DNA from: Bacteriovorax sp. BSW11_IV
GTDB taxonomy: Bacteria; Bdellovibrionota; Bacteriovoracia; Bacteriovoracales; Bacteriovoracaceae
Direction: 5' to 3'
Length of the DNA stretch: 64,000 nt
NCBI RefSeq assembly: GCF_000447755.1
Contig: NZ_AUNE01000058.1
Coordinates: forward strand, 1-64,000
Part shown: positions 62,444 to 64,000 of the stretch, in pieces
Layout: each line of letters begins with the position of its first letter
Numbering within the stretch: the first letter of the stretch is position 1
The notes under the pieces: generated by a model
The model's database searches: none
Told to the model about the DNA's origin: nothing
Seen by the model: the letters and a program-made list of their open reading frames with translations, nothing else
Position numbers and translations under genes: made by a program

Positions 62444-62954
62444 CTCCCGTTAGGGCCTTTTTAATTTTCAAAAGAGCGCGAGAAATGATCTTTCTCGAAT
62501 TCGACTCACTGGTTCCAATGAGTTGTGCCATCTCTTCATATTCTAGATCATCTACAAATCGCATTTTTATGGCCTCTTTTTCTTTTGGCCTTAGATTGTA
62601 TTGATCTAAATTAATTTCTTCATCTGCATTACTATCTGTAATAGCAACTTCTACTTCTTCAACAAAGAGGGGTTGCTTTTTCTCTTTCTTAAAATAGTCG
62701 AGCAGAACACTTTTGCAAATTGTGTAAAGCCAAGGAAGAACTTCATATTTATCATCATAAAGACCTCTGCTCTTATGGAGCTTGATGAATGTTCCCTGGA
62801 AGAGGTCCTCGACAACGTCGGTCTGGACTCTCTTATAAAGGTAGGAATAGATCTTGTCTTTGTGTCTCATGTAGAGGACTTCAAAGGCCATCTGTTCTCC
62901 GTCTTTGTAGAGATTCATCAGTTTTTTATCTTCTAGATGATGAAATGGATTCAC
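62430..62954 (-). CDS. ECF-type RNA polymerase sigma factor
   Basis: The 174-residue protein has only sigma regions 2 and 4: DGEQMAFEVLYMRHKDKIYSYLYKRVQ and LFQGTFIKLHKSRGLY with WLYTICKSVLLDYFKKEK (region 2), and LRPKEKEAIKMRFVDDLEYEEMAQLIGTSESNSRKIISRALLKIK (region 4). It starts with GTG (GAAGG six bases upstream). Divergent from it is a TolC-type efflux gene; both share a GTCACA-N16-CGTA motif. It probably controls the efflux operon. Confidence 0.93.
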   Translation of the reverse strand: MNPFHHLEDKKLMNLYKDGEQMAFEVLYMRHKDKIYSYLYKRVQTDVVEDLFQGTFIKLHKSRGLYDDKYEVLPWLYTICKSVLLDYFKKEKKQPLFVEEVEVAITDSNADEEINLDQYNLRPKEKEAIKMRFVDDLEYEEMAQLIGTSESNSRKIISRALLKIKKALTGDENE

Positions 62955-62967
62955 CTCTGACCTTCTT

Positions 62968-62993
62968 TACGACAAGAAATCACATTTTGTGAC
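62968..62993 (-). promoter_or_regulatory. Candidate ECF-sigma promoter of the sigma operon
   Basis: On the minus strand, GTCACA (62993-62988), 16 bases, CGTA (62971-62968), preceded by a T-run. The same two boxes and the same spacing are found on the plus strand before the TolC-type gene. The -10 box is only 13 bases from the GTG, which is tight. Confidence 0.5.
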
Positions 62994-63005
62994 AAAAATT
63001 AAATA

Positions 63006-63020
63006 AATAGGTAACCTATT
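63006..63020. promoter_or_regulatory. Inverted repeat in the divergent region
   Basis: AATAGGT-A-ACCTATT is a perfect seven-base inverted repeat between the two ECF-type motifs and could bind a further regulator. Confidence 0.3.
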
Positions 63021-63055
63021 AATATCTCATTATTTTATCTCTTTTATTTTTTTTT

Positions 63056-63081
63056 GTCACAGAATTAAAACTCTGATCGTA
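63056..63081 (+). promoter_or_regulatory. Candidate ECF-sigma promoter of the efflux operon
   Basis: GTCACA (63056-63061), 16 bases, CGTA (63078-63081), preceded by an eight-T run; 33 bases upstream of the TTG start at 63115. Matches the minus-strand motif at 62968-62993. Confidence 0.6.
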
Positions 63082-63114
63082 TTTGCATATGAGTTTTGAT
63101 TAAAGGAGTGAACT

Positions 63115-64000
63115 TTGAAATTAGCACTTGCAACTTGCTCATTATTATTAGTTACATTAAGTGCCAACGCGCTTGAGGTGATTAGTTATGAGAAAGCGAC
63201 TCAGGCATTGAATAATCATGAAATAGTACAAGGTGGTATTAATAGGGCCGCCGCAATATCTGCCATGGGCGAAATGGAAGGTTCTTGGGGAGATCCTGTT
63301 TTAAAACTTGGAATAAAAAATCTTCCTAAAGATAGCTTGGCCCAAGATGTGACACCAATGTCTGGAATTGATATTGGGCTTTCGCAAAAAATTGCACTCA
63401 CCACAAAATATGGAAATCTTAGAAGAAGCTTTGAAATGGAATCAAAGAGTGCTCTTGCAGATTCGATGGAAGCAAAAGAAGTTCTTTTAAGGGATTTATG
63501 GAATTTATTACTTGATAAAAAGCAGGTGGGTGAGGATCTTAAGGTCATCGGTGAAAACAAAAATTGGATACAAAAGATGTTGGCCGTAAGTAAAAAACTC
63601 TACTCAAATGGAAAAATTGGTCAAGCGGCCCTTTTCGATATTCAAATTCGTAAGAATGATATTGAAACTTCTATAGCGAAATTAGAACTAAAAAATAAAG
63701 AACTTGATGCCGCTATTTCCTATTACATAGGAGAAGAGAAAGAGATTGATTTGAAATCTGTTCCTTGGAAAAAAATAGCAAAAGAATCAAAGAGTCAGAA
63801 AGATAATCGTTTAGAAAAGTTTGAGAACAAACTCAAAGGTAGAGAATATGATCTTTCTGCAAAACGCTTGAATTATATTCCCGATATCAATGTGGGATTA
63901 ACATATACAAAAAGAGAAAACCTTGATGGTAAAGGTGATTTTGTTGGCGCGAGTATCAGCTTTCCTCTCCCATTTTCTGATAAAACGAGCAGTGCTCATG
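63115..64000 (+). CDS. TolC/CusC-type outer-membrane efflux protein (partial, runs off window)
   Basis: The frame is open from a TTG at 63115 (AAAGGAG before it) to the last base, at least 295 residues. A signal peptide (MKLALATCSLLLVTLSANA) is followed by a TolC-type helical barrel region: INRAAAISAMGEMEGSWGDPVLKLGIKNLP is the pattern of heavy-metal CusC-like members, where a 'PDPVLxLGxxNLP' stretch recurs, and later there are coiled-coil helices. It would be the outer-membrane channel of an RND-type metal efflux pump; the membrane-fusion and pump genes probably follow beyond the window. Near the copper operon, Cu or Ag is likely, by inference. Confidence 0.85.
   Translation, partial: MKLALATCSLLLVTLSANALEVISYEKATQALNNHEIVQGGINRAAAISAMGEMEGSWGDPVLKLGIKNLPKDSLAQDVTPMSGIDIGLSQKIALTTKYGNLRRSFEMESKSALADSMEAKEVLLRDLWNLLLDKKQVGEDLKVIGENKNWIQKMLAVSKKLYSNGKIGQAALFDIQIRKNDIETSIAKLELKNKELDAAISYYIGEEKEIDLKSVPWKKIAKESKSQKDNRLEKFENKLKGREYDLSAKRLNYIPDINVGLTYTKRENLDGKGDFVGASISFPLPFSDKTSSAH

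Noticed and set aside
63216-63560. Open frame of 114 codons antisense to the TolC-type gene
   Set aside because: The plus strand has a signal peptide and TolC-family pattern open to the end of the window; the antisense product is not credible.
1-64000. tRNA, rRNA, CRISPR arrays, insertion sequences, prophage
   Set aside because: I looked for cloverleaf tails, spaced repeats, transposase or integrase motifs and long direct repeats in the gaps and found none.

Overview
The window is about 64 kb of densely packed, AT-rich chromosome. By eye GC is in the mid-to-upper thirties. It comes from a Gram-negative bacterium: there is a TolC-type outer-membrane protein, many periplasmic proteins with signal peptides, a patatin with a barrel-like tail, and a tesA-ybbA-ybbP-type block. 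Low GC, several secreted hydrolases and the gene mix would fit a predatory Bdellovibrio-and-like organism of the Bacteriovorax/Halobacteriovorax kind. That is an inference, because no rRNA or other taxonomic marker is present. I found no tRNA, rRNA, CRISPR, insertion sequence or prophage, and no gene-free stretch over 300 bases.

Layout. 1-6130: end of a solute-binding protein, TrmK, an AzlCD exporter with a short AzlC, a secreted patatin, a ZIP metal transporter and a secreted trypsin-like protease. 6357-11329: an unknown membrane protein, a complete polar amino-acid ABC transporter and a secreted zinc-peptidase-like protein. 11326-18178: DEAD-box helicase, CorA, RecQ-RhlE operon, Bax-inhibitor homologue. 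18182-24627: KirBac channel, YkgJ protein, a membrane-anchored YceI protein and a TesA/LolD-like/FtsX-like block. 24720-32397: threonine dehydratase, FxsA, free methionine-R-sulfoxide reductase, flavin-type split barrel, START protein, orphan response regulator, and an operon of SDR, M14 carboxypeptidase and NmrA/DUF2867 protein. 32459-39630: RadD, then a 1021-residue periplasmic-coil/membrane/P-loop protein overlapping an MscS channel, then a histidine kinase. 39840-50495: RRM protein, pirin, second YceI protein, LysR/MATE pair, HelD-like helicase, 2OG-Fe(II) oxygenase, deoxyhypusine-synthase-like enzyme, protein kinase, HIT, Gre factor and GIY-YIG protein. 50492-57746: a GNAT/C39-peptidase fusion divergent from a RimK-type ligase, an HNH protein, an ABC-F ATPase with parvulin, a PilZ-like protein and a Na+/solute symporter. 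57791-64000: aldehyde dehydrogenase, then a copper module (CopZ, CopA, CsoR) and an ECF sigma/membrane-protein pair divergent from a TolC/CusC-type efflux gene that runs off the end.

The best candidate for an undescribed system is the pair at 34227-38109, which looks like a split MscK-type channel whose membrane part carries a cytosolic P-loop NTPase. The copper region shows two regulatory layers: a perfect CsoR-type operator, and two divergent GTCACA-N16-CGTA motifs that look like targets of the adjacent ECF sigma factor. Other patterns are convergent genes whose stop codons overlap or abut in nine of twelve pairs, hairpins that enclose ribosome-binding sites or a start codon, and a strong excess of the tetranucleotide GGCC.
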